This document shows, piece by piece, positions 1-9,942 of a stretch of DNA of 64,000 bases; within the stretch, counting starts at the first letter, position 1; every line of letters begins with the position of its first letter. Both the position numbers and the translations under genes were made by a program. This DNA comes from JANLYQ01 sp031365725. GTDB lineage: Bacteria; Actinomycetota; Actinomycetes; JACCUZ01. Location: contig JANLYQ010000010.1 in the NCBI GenBank assembly GCA_031365725.1, forward strand, positions 113,783 to 177,782, read 5' to 3'. Below the pieces are notes generated by a model. It worked only from the letters and a program-made list of their open reading frames with translations. It made no database searches and was not told the origin of the DNA.

Positions 1-711
1 AACGACGACGTCCGCCCGGACCCGTCCCCGCGCCGTCTCCACGCGGTTCGGGGCGATCGAGGTCACGGGTGTCTGCTCGTAGACAGTCACGCCATGGCGC
101 TCGACCGCCCGGGCCAGGCCTCGCACCAGCTTGGTGGGGTGCACCGCGGCGCAGTGCGGCGTGTAGGTCGCGCCGAGCACGCGGGTCGCGTCCAACCGGA
201 GCCGAGCCTCGTCCGCCCCGAGCAGGGTGAGGTCGTCGTCGGTGAAACCCCACCGGCGTGACTCCGCGACCATGGCTCCGGCGCGTTGCAGCTGCAACGG
301 CGTGCGAGCGGCCGTGATGGTCCCGCCCTTGCGGAAGTCGCAGTCGATGTCCTCGGCTGCGGCGACCCGGCCGACCTCGTCCACCGTCGCCTGCATCGCC
401 CGGTGCTGGGCGACGGCGCGCTGGTCGCCGTACCGCTTGGCGAGCCACGGGATCGACGCCGGGAACAGCGCCGAGCACCAGCCGCCGTTGCGTCCACTGG
501 CACCGAAGCCCGCGACCTCGCGCTCGAGGACCGCGACGCGCAGCGACGGATCGGCCAGTGCGAGGTAGTACGCAGTCCAGAGCCCGGTGTAGCCCGCCCC
601 GACGATCGCGACGTCGACATCGAGGTCCCCGGGCAACGGGGCACGAGGCGCCCAGCCCTCAGCACAGGTCTCGTGCCAGAGGGACAGCGCGCGATAGGGC
701 TCGGCGGTCAC
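1..711 (-). CDS. FAD-dependent amine oxidase (DAO/PuuB-like), 3' part missing
   Basis: The N-terminal 237 codons of a flavoprotein are present; the gene runs off the left edge. Near residue 35 is the dinucleotide-binding motif VAIVGAGYTGLWTAYYLA, then the family motif GASGRNGGW near residue 70, where FAD binds. This layout belongs to the D-amino-acid/gamma-glutamylputrescine oxidase group, which oxidises amines or amino acids with release of H2O2. The GTG start at 711 overlaps the stop of the preceding flavin-binding gene as GTGA, so it is the fourth gene of an operon with Lrp and the aminotransferase. It is a paralogue of the oxidase at 10817-12244. The exact substrate is unknown; polyamine context is inferred from neighbours. 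Confidence 0.85.
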   Translation of the reverse strand, partial: MTAEPYRALSLWHETCAEGWAPRAPLPGDLDVDVAIVGAGYTGLWTAYYLALADPSLRVAVLEREVAGFGASGRNGGWCSALFPASIPWLAKRYGDQRAVAQHRAMQATVDEVGRVAAAEDIDCDFRKGGTITAARTPLQLQRAGAMVAESRRWGFTDDDLTLLGADEARLRLDATRVLGATYTPHCAAVHPTKLVRGLARAVERHGVTVYEQTPVTSIAPNRVETARGRVRADVVV

Positions 712-1379
712 CGACCCGCCCAGCTCGAGAGGTACGCCGGCAGCTCAGGTGACCCGCGCAGATCGGGGGCTGCCACCGGAGCCCCAGCCACCTCACGCAG
801 CGGCAGGACGCCCGCCCAGACAGGTCGGTCGAGGTCCTCGTCGAGGTCGTCGGGCGGACCGGCACTGACCTTGACCGACCACTCCGTCAACGGCAGCGCG
901 AGCACAAGGGTGGCGGCGATCTCCTTGCGGCTCGGGTGCCGCGCATCGACCGAGCGCCCGGGCATCAGGTGCTCGCTGAGCCGCATCAGTGCGGGCAACC
1001 GGTCGTCTCCCTGTAGTGCAGTCGCGATGCCGAGCACCATCGCCGAGCGGTAGTGCATCGAGGACTCGAACAATGACCGCGCGGCAACCAGGCCGTCGAG
1101 CAGCGTGACGGTCAGGCAGGTCGGTGCGCCGTCGGCCAGCGCCCGGAAGAGCCGGCTTGCCGTCGAACCGTGGAACAGCACGGTGTCGCCGTCGCGGGCA
1201 TAGCCGACCGGCAGGACGTAGGGCTGAGTCCGAGGCCCGGAGTCGCCGTCGCTGTCCTCGACCACGGCGACGTGCGCCACCCGACCGGCGTCGAGAACCG
1301 CGTCCAGGACACTCCGGTCGCGGACCTGCTTCTCGGGCAGTCGACGGACGGCGATGCGCTCGTTCAGAGTCGCGCCCAC
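708..1379 (-). CDS. Pyridoxamine 5'-phosphate oxidase-like FMN-binding protein (NimA-like family)
   Basis: A 223-residue protein of the Pyridox_ox_2/NimA-like split-barrel family. The recognisable core is FHGSTASRLFRAL (about 90-102), then CLTVTLLDGLVAARS and the SSMHYRSAMVLG strand that follows FMN contacts in the family. Family members bind FMN, sometimes heme or F420, and reduce small molecules; the true substrate is rarely known. The start at 1379 overlaps the end of the aminotransferase gene by 16 bases and the stop overlaps the next start by 4, so it is translated within the same operon. A role in handling reactive aldehyde or PLP products of amine catabolism is only a guess. Confidence 0.85.
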   Translation of the reverse strand: MGATLNERIAVRRLPEKQVRDRSVLDAVLDAGRVAHVAVVEDSDGDSGPRTQPYVLPVGYARDGDTVLFHGSTASRLFRALADGAPTCLTVTLLDGLVAARSLFESSMHYRSAMVLGIATALQGDDRLPALMRLSEHLMPGRSVDARHPSRKEIAATLVLALPLTEWSVKVSAGPPDDLDEDLDRPVWAGVLPLREVAGAPVAAPDLRGSPELPAYLSSWAGR

Positions 1380-2791
1380 GCCTCGGTCAGGACCGCACGC
1401 AGCGTCTGCTCGATCTCGTCGAAGTGCGACTGGTCGCAGACCAGCGGCGGCGAGAGCTGGATGACGGGGTCGCCGCGGTCGTCGGCCCGGCAGTAGAGAC
1501 CAGCCTCGAAGAGCGCCTTGGACAGGAAACCGCGCAGCAGCCGCTCCGACTCGTCGTCGTCGAAGGTCTCCTTGGTCGCCTTGTCCTTGACCATCTCGAT
1601 GCCGAAGAAGTAGCCGTCGCCGCGAACGTCGCCGACGATCGGCAGGTCGTTGAGCTTCTCGAGGGTGCGCCGGAAGTTGTCCGTGTTGTCGAGGACGTGC
1701 TGGTTGAGTCCCTCGCGCTCGAAGATGTCGAGGTTGGCCAGCGCGACCGCCGACGACACCGGGTGGCCGCCGAACGTGTAGCCGTGGGAGAAGCTCGTGT
1801 CACCCTGCAGGAACGGCTCCATGATCCGGTCGCTGGCGATCATCGCGCCGATCGGGGAGTAGCCCGAGGTCATGCCCTTGGCGCAGGTGATGATGTCGGG
1901 CTGGTAGCCGAAGCGGGATGCGCCGAAGTAGTGCCCGAGCCGGCCGAAGGCGCAGATGACCTCGTCCGACACCAGCAGCACGTCGTGCTTGTCGCAGATC
2001 TCGCGCACCCGCTGGAAGTAGCCGGGCGGCGGCGGGAAGCAGCCGCCGGAGTTCTGCACGGGCTCGAGGAAGACCGCAGCCACGGTCTCGGGACCCTCGA
2101 ACTCGATGGCCTCCTCGATGCGGTTGGCGGCCCACAGACCGAAGCCCTCGAGGTCACCGGCGAGAGTCGGCGCCGACTCGTGCGCGCGGTAGAAGTTGGT
2201 GTTGGGCACCTTGTGCGCGCCCGGGACCAGCGGCTCGAACATCGCCTTGGCGGCGGGGATGCCGGTGATCGACAGCGCACCCTGAGGCGTGCCGTGGTAG
2301 GCGATGTTGCGGCTGATCACCTTGTGCTTCATCGGTTTGCCGGTCAGCTTGAAGTACTGCTTGGCGACCTTCCATGCACTCTCGACCGCCTCGCCGCCAC
2401 CGGTGGTGAAGAAGATCCGGTTGAGGTCGCCGGGCGCCAGGTTGGCCAGTCGCTCGCCGAGCTCGATCGCCTTCGGGTGCGCGTAGGACCACAGCGGGAA
2501 GAACGCGAGCTGCTTGGCCTGCTTGGCGGCTGCCTCGGCGAGCTCCTCGCGACCGTGGCCCACCTGCACCGTGAACAGCCCGGAGAGACCGTCGAGGTAG
2601 CGCTTGCCCTTGTCGTCGAAGATGTAGGGACCTTCACCCCGCACGATGATCGGGACGTCGGTCTGGTCGTACGTCGACATCCGGGTGAAGTGCATCCAGA
2701 GGTGGTCACGCGCCGAAGCCGCGGCACCCGAGCGGGTGGCCGGGGCGTCCTCTGTCGAGAGCTCGGACAGGTCCTGTGCTGAGAGTGTCAT
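1364..2791 (-). CDS. Class III PLP aminotransferase, putrescine/omega-amino acid:pyruvate type
   Basis: A 475-residue fold-type I aminotransferase. SGLFTVQVGHGREE marks the N-terminal substrate region, FFTTGGGEAVESAWK the phosphate-binding stretch, LLVSDEVICAFGR carries the Asp that pairs with the pyridine nitrogen, and ITCAKGMTSGYSPIGA carries the PLP lysine (Lys305). The long FFPLWSYAHPKAIELGERL segment is typical of SpuC-like putrescine/diamine:pyruvate aminotransferases, which convert putrescine to 4-aminobutanal. The ATG at 2791 overlaps the lrp stop as ATGA; an in-frame upstream extension is ignored because it reads through lrp out of frame. The divergent aldehyde dehydrogenase would take the product. 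beta-alanine or another omega-amino acid remains possible as substrate. Confidence 0.88.
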   Translation of the reverse strand: MTLSAQDLSELSTEDAPATRSGAAASARDHLWMHFTRMSTYDQTDVPIIVRGEGPYIFDDKGKRYLDGLSGLFTVQVGHGREELAEAAAKQAKQLAFFPLWSYAHPKAIELGERLANLAPGDLNRIFFTTGGGEAVESAWKVAKQYFKLTGKPMKHKVISRNIAYHGTPQGALSITGIPAAKAMFEPLVPGAHKVPNTNFYRAHESAPTLAGDLEGFGLWAANRIEEAIEFEGPETVAAVFLEPVQNSGGCFPPPPGYFQRVREICDKHDVLLVSDEVICAFGRLGHYFGASRFGYQPDIITCAKGMTSGYSPIGAMIASDRIMEPFLQGDTSFSHGYTFGGHPVSSAVALANLDIFEREGLNQHVLDNTDNFRRTLEKLNDLPIVGDVRGDGYFFGIEMVKDKATKETFDDDESERLLRGFLSKALFEAGLYCRADDRGDPVIQLSPPLVCDQSHFDEIEQTLRAVLTEAWARL

Positions 2792-3261
2792 CTGGTTCCC
2801 CAGTTGTAGAGCTGCTTGCGTAGCTTCAGGTAGACGAACGTCTCGGTGCGGCGCACCGAGGGCACTGCGCGGATCCGCTTGCTGATCAGTTCGAGAAGGT
2901 GGTCGTCGTCCTCGCAGACGACCTCGACCAGCAGGTCGAAGGCGCCGGCCGTCACGACGACGTAGTCGACCTCGGCCATGTCCGCGATCTTCTCGGCGAC
3001 GACGTCGACGTCGCCCTCGCACGTGATGCCGATCATCGCCTGGCGGGGGAACCCCACCTGGAGAGGATCGGTGACGGCCACGATCTGCATCACCCCGGCG
3101 TCGAGCAGGCGCTGCACCCGCTGCCGCACGGCTGCCTCTGACAGGCCGACGGCCTTGCCGATCGCCGCATAGGGTCGACGCCCGTCCTCCTGCAGCTGTT
3201 CGATGATCGCCTTGGAGACGCTGTCGAGCACGGCGCTGCTGCTGCGCTCCCGGACGGACAT
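2788..3261 (-). CDS. Lrp/AsnC family transcriptional regulator
   Basis: A 157-residue protein with the two Lrp/AsnC domains: an N-terminal helix-turn-helix (about 20-60, with AIGKAVGLSEAAVRQRVQRL) and a C-terminal alpha-beta RAM sensor domain (about 75-150). The family forms octameric or dodecameric assemblies that bind amino acids and control catabolic genes. The start is ATG at 3261 behind a GGGGAGG ribosome site 8 bases upstream. It heads the minus-strand operon and diverges from the aldehyde dehydrogenase at 3455; the 193-bp intergenic region contains an Lrp-like inverted repeat (3319-3336). Control of the polyamine island is inferred from position. Confidence 0.9.
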   Translation of the reverse strand: MSVRERSSSAVLDSVSKAIIEQLQEDGRRPYAAIGKAVGLSEAAVRQRVQRLLDAGVMQIVAVTDPLQVGFPRQAMIGITCEGDVDVVAEKIADMAEVDYVVVTAGAFDLLVEVVCEDDDHLLELISKRIRAVPSVRRTETFVYLKLRKQLYNWGTR

Positions 3262-3318
3262 GGCGCGATCCTCCCCGTTGAGGGACCTCTTGGCAAGCGA
3301 ATCCGTAGGTACGGCGGC

Positions 3319-3336
3319 CAGATTTTGCTGAATCTG
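3319..3336. promoter_or_regulatory. Probable Lrp/AsnC operator
   Basis: Inverted repeat CAGATT-N6-AATCTG in the intergenic region between lrp and the divergent aldehyde dehydrogenase gene. It resembles the Lrp consensus (CAG-AT-rich-CTG). A related CAGATTTCG lies upstream of the second aldehyde dehydrogenase (4974-4982), and its complement-like CGAAATCCG lies upstream of the amine oxidase (13270-13278). Confidence 0.5.
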
Positions 3337-3454
3337 TCGTCTGGGCCGCCAGAGACTGTTGAGAACGGTGGCGCACGGCTACGCTCACCGCCGTACGAGG
3401 CGCGAGGAACCGACCCCGGCTGCTCAGGCGCCCTGGCACCTATCGAGGAGTCGT

Positions 3455-4906
<1,452 letters not shown>

Positions 4907-4965
4907 CCGCTGCCGGGTGGGCGTCCACCTCACGTGGTCCACGGGGGGCGGGGGGATTCGGGGAA

Positions 4966-4989
4966 GTGACCCGCAGATTTCGTGGTCAC
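4966..4989. promoter_or_regulatory. Inverted repeat upstream of the second aldehyde dehydrogenase
   Basis: GTGACC-N12-GGTCAC, a perfect 6-bp inverted repeat in the 228-bp gap between the two aldehyde dehydrogenase genes. The spacer contains CAGATTTCG, which resembles half of the Lrp-like repeat at 3319. This may be an operator for the downstream transport/catabolic operon, or a short hairpin ending the first gene. The rest of the gap shows no gene. Confidence 0.35.
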
Positions 4990-5134
4990 GATCCGGTATC
5001 GCGACGGAATCGCTTGTCCGAGGCGCACCGGCATGTCAGGATCGCCGTTGCCGGTCCGCCTGCACGACAGGGCACCGGCGCCCAGGCAGCCAGGTCGCTG
5101 TCGCGGGTCCGCTGACGGAGAGAGGCTCGCCCGC

Positions 5135-6652
5135 GTGCACCAGGTCATCGCCGGGGAGCGTCGGGCCGGCGGATCGGGTGAGCAGTTCACGGTGACCGAC
5201 CCTGCCACCGGCGAGGCGGTGGAGCAGGTCGCGCTGGCGGACGCGGGGGATGTCGACGCGGCGGTCTCGGCGGCCCGGGCGGCCTTCCCGGGCTGGTCGC
5301 GAGCGACACCGGCGGAGCGATCGGGTGCGATGCACCGGCTCGCTGCCGTCCTCGAGTCCCGGGCCGATGACCTTGCCCGCACCGAGACCCGGCATACCGG
5401 CAAGCCGATCAGGCTCTCGACCGGGTTCGACGTGCCTGGGACCATCGACAACGTCGCGTTCTTTGCCGGCGCCGCTCGCCTGCTCGAAGGCAAGGCGGCC
5501 GGGGAGTACTCCGGCGACCACACCTCGTACGTCCGTCGTGAAGCGGTCGGTGTCGTCGGCTCGATCGCGCCGTGGAACTACCCGCTGCAGATGGCCGGTT
5601 GGAAGATCCTGCCGGCCATCGCCGCGGGCGACACCATCGTGCTCAAGCCCGCCGAGCTGACGCCGCTCACGACCCTGATGCTGGCCGATGCCGTGGCCGA
5701 GGCGGGCATCCCACCCGGCGTCGTCAACGTGGTGACGGGCAGCGGACTGGTGGCGGGCGAAGCGCTGATGAGCCACCCGGACATCGACATGGTGTCGTTC
5801 ACCGGGTCCTCTGTCGTCGGCCGCCGGGTGATGGAGCTCGCGGCCACGACAGCGGGTGGTCCCAAGCGCGTTCACCTCGAGCTGGGTGGCAAGGCACCGT
5901 TCCTGGTTCTCGACGATGCCGATCTCGAGGCCACCGTCCACGGTGCGGTGGCGGGTGCTCTCATCAACAGCGGGCAGGACTGCACCGCCGCAACCCGGGC
6001 CTACGTGCAGCGCCCGCTCTACGACGCTTTCGTTGCCGGCGTCGCCGACCTGATGTCCGGCGTGGTGCTGGGCGATCCGATGGATGAGGCCACCGACCAG
6101 GGACCACTCGTCTCCCACCGGCAGCGCGACCGCGTCGCCGGTTTCGTCGAGCGGGCGGTCCGCGACGGCGCCCGGGTCGTGCACGGCGGCGCTGCGCCGG
6201 GCGGGGCACTCGCCCGTGGCGCCTACTACGCACCCACGCTCGTCGTCGACGCCGCCCAACGCTCCGAGATCGTGCAGGACGAGGTCTTCGGCCCGGTGCT
6301 GGTGGTGCTGCCCTTCGACTCCGACGACGAAGGTCTGGCTCTCGCCAACGACACCCCCTTCGGCCTGGCTGCGTCGGTGTGGACCAGAGACGTCTTCCGG
6401 GCCATGCGGGCCACCCGTGAGATCAGGGCGGGCTGCGTATGGGTCAACGACCACATCCCGATCGTCAGCGAGATGCCGCACGGCGGCTACAAGGCCAGCG
6501 GCAACGGCAAGGACATGTCGCTCTACTCCCTCGAGGAGTACACGAGCATCAAGCACGTCATGTACGACGGCACCGGGAGCGCCCGCAAGCCCTGGCACCG
6601 CACTGTCTTCACCGGCCCGACCACGAACAATCCCAAGGAGAACCACCCATGA
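5135..6652 (+). CDS. Second aldehyde dehydrogenase (betaine/aminobutyraldehyde dehydrogenase type)
   Basis: A 505-residue paralogue of the preceding enzyme. It carries APWNYPLQMAGWKILPA, LELGGKAPFLVL and INSGQDCTAATRAY with catalytic Cys283. The chosen start is GTG at 5135 because GGAGAGAGG lies 9 bases upstream and the mature N-terminus (VIAGERRAGG) aligns with the family; the frame stays open to 4982, but that extension is Arg/Pro-rich and has no matching family sequence. It ends with a C-terminal tail of about 20 residues and overlaps the potD start as ATGA, so it heads the transport operon. Two dehydrogenases may split aminobutanal and aminopropanal, but the sequence does not show which takes which. 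Confidence 0.86.
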   Translation: MHQVIAGERRAGGSGEQFTVTDPATGEAVEQVALADAGDVDAAVSAARAAFPGWSRATPAERSGAMHRLAAVLESRADDLARTETRHTGKPIRLSTGFDVPGTIDNVAFFAGAARLLEGKAAGEYSGDHTSYVRREAVGVVGSIAPWNYPLQMAGWKILPAIAAGDTIVLKPAELTPLTTLMLADAVAEAGIPPGVVNVVTGSGLVAGEALMSHPDIDMVSFTGSSVVGRRVMELAATTAGGPKRVHLELGGKAPFLVLDDADLEATVHGAVAGALINSGQDCTAATRAYVQRPLYDAFVAGVADLMSGVVLGDPMDEATDQGPLVSHRQRDRVAGFVERAVRDGARVVHGGAAPGGALARGAYYAPTLVVDAAQRSEIVQDEVFGPVLVVLPFDSDDEGLALANDTPFGLAASVWTRDVFRAMRATREIRAGCVWVNDHIPIVSEMPHGGYKASGNGKDMSLYSLEEYTSIKHVMYDGTGSARKPWHRTVFTGPTTNNPKENHP

Positions 6653-7857
6653 GCGAGCAGCACCCCACCGAGCTCACCCCGGCACTTGCGCGCGGGCTGG
6701 TCAGCCGACGGACCCTGCTGCACGGCGCAGGTGGCGTCGCTGCAATCGCCGGTCTTTCGGCCTGCGGCACCTCGGGCACCGTCACGAAGAAGAGCGCCGC
6801 CGACCAGGCCGGCAAGGATCTCTCGGCGACCGAAAAGGTCGTCAACTGGTCCAACTGGCCGGAGTACATCGACGTCGATGACAAGACACAGAAGCGGCCG
6901 ACCCTCGATGCCTTCACCACGGCGACCGGCATCAGGGTGAACTACACCGAGGACTACAACGACAACGACGAGTTCTTCGCCAAGGTCAAGCCGCAGCTCT
7001 CCGGTGGCCAGGACACCGGTCGCGACCTGTGGTGCAGCACCGACTGGATGGTTGCCCGGCTGATCCGGCTCAACTGGGTGCAGAAGTTCGACCAGGCCAA
7101 CATCCCCAACGCAAAGAACGTGACACCCAGCCTGAAGGACGTCGAGTTCGACAAGGGTCGGCTCTACAGCCTTCCGTGGCAGAGCGGTTTCACCGGCATC
7201 GCGTACAACCCGAAGGCCACCGGCGGCACAAAGGTGACCTCGATCGACCAGCTGCTCACCGATCCCGCGCTCAAGGGGAAGGTCACCCTGCTCACCGAGA
7301 TGCGCGACACCGTTGGGCTCACCATGCTGGCGATGGGCAAGGACCCTGCCTCGTTCACCGACGACGACTTCTCGGCGGCCATCGACAAGCTGCAGAAGGC
7401 CAAGGACTCGGGTCAGCTCAAGGGCTTCACCGGCAACGAGTACGGCAAGGGTCTGGCCTCGGGAGACATCGCCGCCTGCATGGCGTGGACCGGGGACGTG
7501 GTTCAGCTGCAGGCCGACAACCCCGCCCTCGGCTACTCGTTGCCCGACACCGGCTTCATGCTCTGGTCGGACAACTTTGTGATCCCCAACAAGGCCAAGC
7601 ACAAGGTCAACGCAGAGAAGGTCATCAACTACTACTACGACCCGACGGTCATGGCGACCGTCGAGGACTACGTCAACTACATCGCCCCGGTCGTCGGTGC
7701 CCGCGAAGAGCTGCAGAAGACCGACAAGACGGTGGCCGACAACCAGTTGATCTTCCCGTCCGCGGACACGCTGAAGAACAGCCACGTCTTCCGCGGCCTG
7801 ACCGCGGCGGAGGAGACGAAGTACAACCAGGCCTTCCAGGCCCTCGTGGGCGGCTGA
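6649..7857 (+). CDS. Spermidine/putrescine ABC transporter substrate-binding lipoprotein (PotD-like)
   Basis: A 402-residue extracytoplasmic solute-binding protein. The N-terminus has a twin-arginine motif SRRTLL (19-24) followed by a hydrophobic stretch and lipobox Cys39, so it is probably exported by Tat and lipid-anchored. After it comes VNWSNWPEYID, the usual PotD/PotF opening, and WCSTDWMVARL, PWQSGFTGIAYNP and the C-terminal FPSADTL region typical of polyamine binders. The start overlaps the upstream dehydrogenase stop (ATGA) and follows AAGGAG. With the next three genes it forms a complete polyamine importer. Confidence 0.9.
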   Translation: MSEQHPTELTPALARGLVSRRTLLHGAGGVAAIAGLSACGTSGTVTKKSAADQAGKDLSATEKVVNWSNWPEYIDVDDKTQKRPTLDAFTTATGIRVNYTEDYNDNDEFFAKVKPQLSGGQDTGRDLWCSTDWMVARLIRLNWVQKFDQANIPNAKNVTPSLKDVEFDKGRLYSLPWQSGFTGIAYNPKATGGTKVTSIDQLLTDPALKGKVTLLTEMRDTVGLTMLAMGKDPASFTDDDFSAAIDKLQKAKDSGQLKGFTGNEYGKGLASGDIAACMAWTGDVVQLQADNPALGYSLPDTGFMLWSDNFVIPNKAKHKVNAEKVINYYYDPTVMATVEDYVNYIAPVVGAREELQKTDKTVADNQLIFPSADTLKNSHVFRGLTAAEETKYNQAFQALVGG

Positions 7858-7858
7858 C

Positions 7859-9016
7859 GTGGCCGGGCACGAAGGCGATCTGCGGCTCTCGGGCCTGACC
7901 AAGCGGTTCGGCTCGTTCACCGCTGTCGACAACCTGGACCTGGTGATCCCCGAGGGCTCCTTCTTCGCGCTGCTCGGACCATCCGGGTGCGGCAAGACGA
8001 CGACGTTGCGCATGGTGGCCGGCCTCGAGGAGCCGACCGCCGGCACCATCTCCATCGGCACCGAGGACATCACCGACACCAAGCCGTACCGGCGTCCGGT
8101 CAACACCGTCTTTCAGAACTACGCGCTCTTCCCGCACCTGGACATCTGGGAGAACGTTGCGTTCGGTCTTCGCCGCCGTGCAGTCCCGGACCTCAAGACC
8201 AAGGTCGGCGAGGCCCTCGAGCTGGTGGAGCTGGCGCACCTCGCGAAGCGGCGACCCTCCCAGCTCTCCGGCGGTCAGCAGCAGCGGGTCGCCCTGGCCC
8301 GCGCCATCGTCAACCGCCCGATGGTGCTGCTGCTGGACGAGCCGCTCGGCGCCCTCGACCTCAAGCTGCGTCGGCAGATGCAGATCGAGCTCAAGCGCAT
8401 CCAGACCGAGGTAGGCCTGACGTTCGTGCACGTGACGCACGACCAGGAGGAGGCCATGACCATGGCCGACACCATCGCGGTCATGAACGACGGTCGCATC
8501 GAGCAGCTCGGTGGGCCGACCGACCTCTACGAGAGCCCGGTCAGCACGTTCGTGGCCAACTTCCTCGGCCAGTCCAACCTCGTCCGCGCGAGGGTGACGA
8601 GCCGGGCGGCCGACGTGCTGGACGTCGAGGTCGAAGGGCACAGCCTGACGCTGCCCGCCGCGCGTTGCGTGACCACCAGTGAGGACATCTGGTTCGGGGT
8701 GCGCCCGGAGAAGCTCTCGGTCTCACCGGTGGCAGCTGATTGCAGCAGCAATCTCGCTGCCGCCCGCGGTCTGCGGGGGGTCATCACCGACACCTCGTTC
8801 ATCGGCATCTCCACGCAGTACGTCGTGCGGCTCCCGTCCGGCCAGGACCTGATGGCGGTGCGGCAGAACGACGGCGCAGGGATCCTGCGCCCGGGGGAGA
8901 CCGTCGATCTCACCTGGGAACCGCGGTTCGCCTTCGGGCTCGACGCATCGCAGGATGCCCATGCGGGTTCGCAGGTCGAGGACGGCGACCCCGTGGGTGC
9001 CGGGGCGCGCGGGTGA
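7859..9016 (+). CDS. Polyamine ABC transporter ATP-binding protein (PotA-like)
   Basis: A 385-residue ABC ATPase energising the importer. Walker A GPSGCGKTTTLR (near 45), Q-loop FQNYALFPH, signature LSGGQQQRVALARA, Walker B VLLLDEPLGALDLKLR and the H-loop VTHDQEEAMTMAD are intact. The C-terminal 130 residues form a TOBE-type regulatory domain, as in PotA and other importers of this class. The GTG start follows the potD stop after one base, and the stop overlaps the potB start (GTGA). The gene order binding protein-ATPase-two permeases supports polyamine uptake. Confidence 0.92.
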   Translation: MAGHEGDLRLSGLTKRFGSFTAVDNLDLVIPEGSFFALLGPSGCGKTTTLRMVAGLEEPTAGTISIGTEDITDTKPYRRPVNTVFQNYALFPHLDIWENVAFGLRRRAVPDLKTKVGEALELVELAHLAKRRPSQLSGGQQQRVALARAIVNRPMVLLLDEPLGALDLKLRRQMQIELKRIQTEVGLTFVHVTHDQEEAMTMADTIAVMNDGRIEQLGGPTDLYESPVSTFVANFLGQSNLVRARVTSRAADVLDVEVEGHSLTLPAARCVTTSEDIWFGVRPEKLSVSPVAADCSSNLAAARGLRGVITDTSFIGISTQYVVRLPSGQDLMAVRQNDGAGILRPGETVDLTWEPRFAFGLDASQDAHAGSQVEDGDPVGAGARG

Positions 9017-9942
9017 CCGTCACCGACCAGTCGCCGCTGGCCCCGGTGTCGGCAGGCACTGCCGTTGCGGACCGACCGGCTCGCCGTCGCCTCACGCCGT
9101 ACGTCCTGCTTCTCCCGGGCGTGGCGTGGCTTGCGATCTTCTTCGTCGTGCCCATGCTGTTCCTCGCCTCCCAGTCGCTGCAGCAGGGCACCCTGGAGAC
9201 GGGCTACTCGCTCACCTGGCACGTGGCGACCTACGCCGACGCGCTGTCGACGTTCTCGTCGCAGTTCCTGAGGTCGTTCATGTACGCCGGCATCGCCACG
9301 GTGCTCGCCCTGCTCATCGGCTATCCGCTGGCCTACACCATCGCGTTCAAGGTCGGTCGTTGGAAGAACCTGTTGCTGGTGCTGGTGATCGCGCCGTTCT
9401 TTACCAGCTTTCTCATCCGCACCCTGGCGTGGCAGACCATCCTCTCGGGGCAGGGTCCGGTCGTCGCTTTCTTCCAGAAGAGCGGGTTGATGGCGCTGCT
9501 GCGCGCGGTGCACCTGGTCAACAGCGACCAGCTGCTCAGCACCCCTTTCGCGGTCATCATGGGGCTGACCTACAACTTCCTGCCGTTCATGACCCTGCCG
9601 CTCTACGCGAGCCTCGAGCGGATCGACCTGCGGCTGCTCGAGGCGGGCAGCGACCTCTACGCGAAGCCGTTCACTGCGTTCCGCAAGGTCACCTGGCCGC
9701 TCTCGTTGCCGGGTGTCGTCGCCGGCACCCTGCTGACCTTCATCCCGGCCGCCGGTGACTACATCAACTCCAAGCTGCTGGGCAACCCGAACACGACGAT
9801 GATCGGCCAGGTCATCGACGGTCAGTTCCTGCGGGTGCTCGACTATCCGACCGCAGCGGCGTTGTCCTTCTCGCTGATGGTCACCATCGTGGTGCTGGTG
9901 GTCGTTTACGTCCGCCGCGCCGGCACCGAGGAGCTGGTCTGA
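9013..9942 (+). CDS. Polyamine ABC transporter permease (PotB-like)
   Basis: A 309-residue inner-membrane permease with about six transmembrane segments; the first begins at YVLLLPGVAWLAIFFVVP. The EAA-type cytoplasmic loop that docks to the ATPase reads EAGSDLYAKPFTAFRKVTWPL near residue 215. The start GTG at 9013 gives a GTGA overlap with potA and a normal N-terminal length; the frame is open further upstream but lies inside potA. The stop shares a base with the potC ATG, indicating tight coupling. Confidence 0.9.
   Translation: MTVTDQSPLAPVSAGTAVADRPARRRLTPYVLLLPGVAWLAIFFVVPMLFLASQSLQQGTLETGYSLTWHVATYADALSTFSSQFLRSFMYAGIATVLALLIGYPLAYTIAFKVGRWKNLLLVLVIAPFFTSFLIRTLAWQTILSGQGPVVAFFQKSGLMALLRAVHLVNSDQLLSTPFAVIMGLTYNFLPFMTLPLYASLERIDLRLLEAGSDLYAKPFTAFRKVTWPLSLPGVVAGTLLTFIPAAGDYINSKLLGNPNTTMIGQVIDGQFLRVLDYPTAAALSFSLMVTIVVLVVVYVRRAGTEELV

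Noticed and set aside
1124..2782. 552-codon open frame on the plus strand across the aminotransferase
   Set aside because: Translation is Glu/Arg/Val-rich with no domain; the minus-strand aminotransferase is clear.
3359..3454. Upstream ATG for the first aldehyde dehydrogenase
   Set aside because: No ribosome site and no family sequence; GAGGAG precedes ATG 3455.
4907..5134. Small gene in the gap between aldehyde dehydrogenases
   Set aside because: Only Arg/Pro-rich frames without a ribosome site; the gap holds a regulatory repeat instead.
5036..6646. 536-codon open frame antisense to the second aldehyde dehydrogenase
   Set aside because: Low-complexity His/Asp/Arg-rich translation without motifs; the plus-strand dehydrogenase has all catalytic residues.
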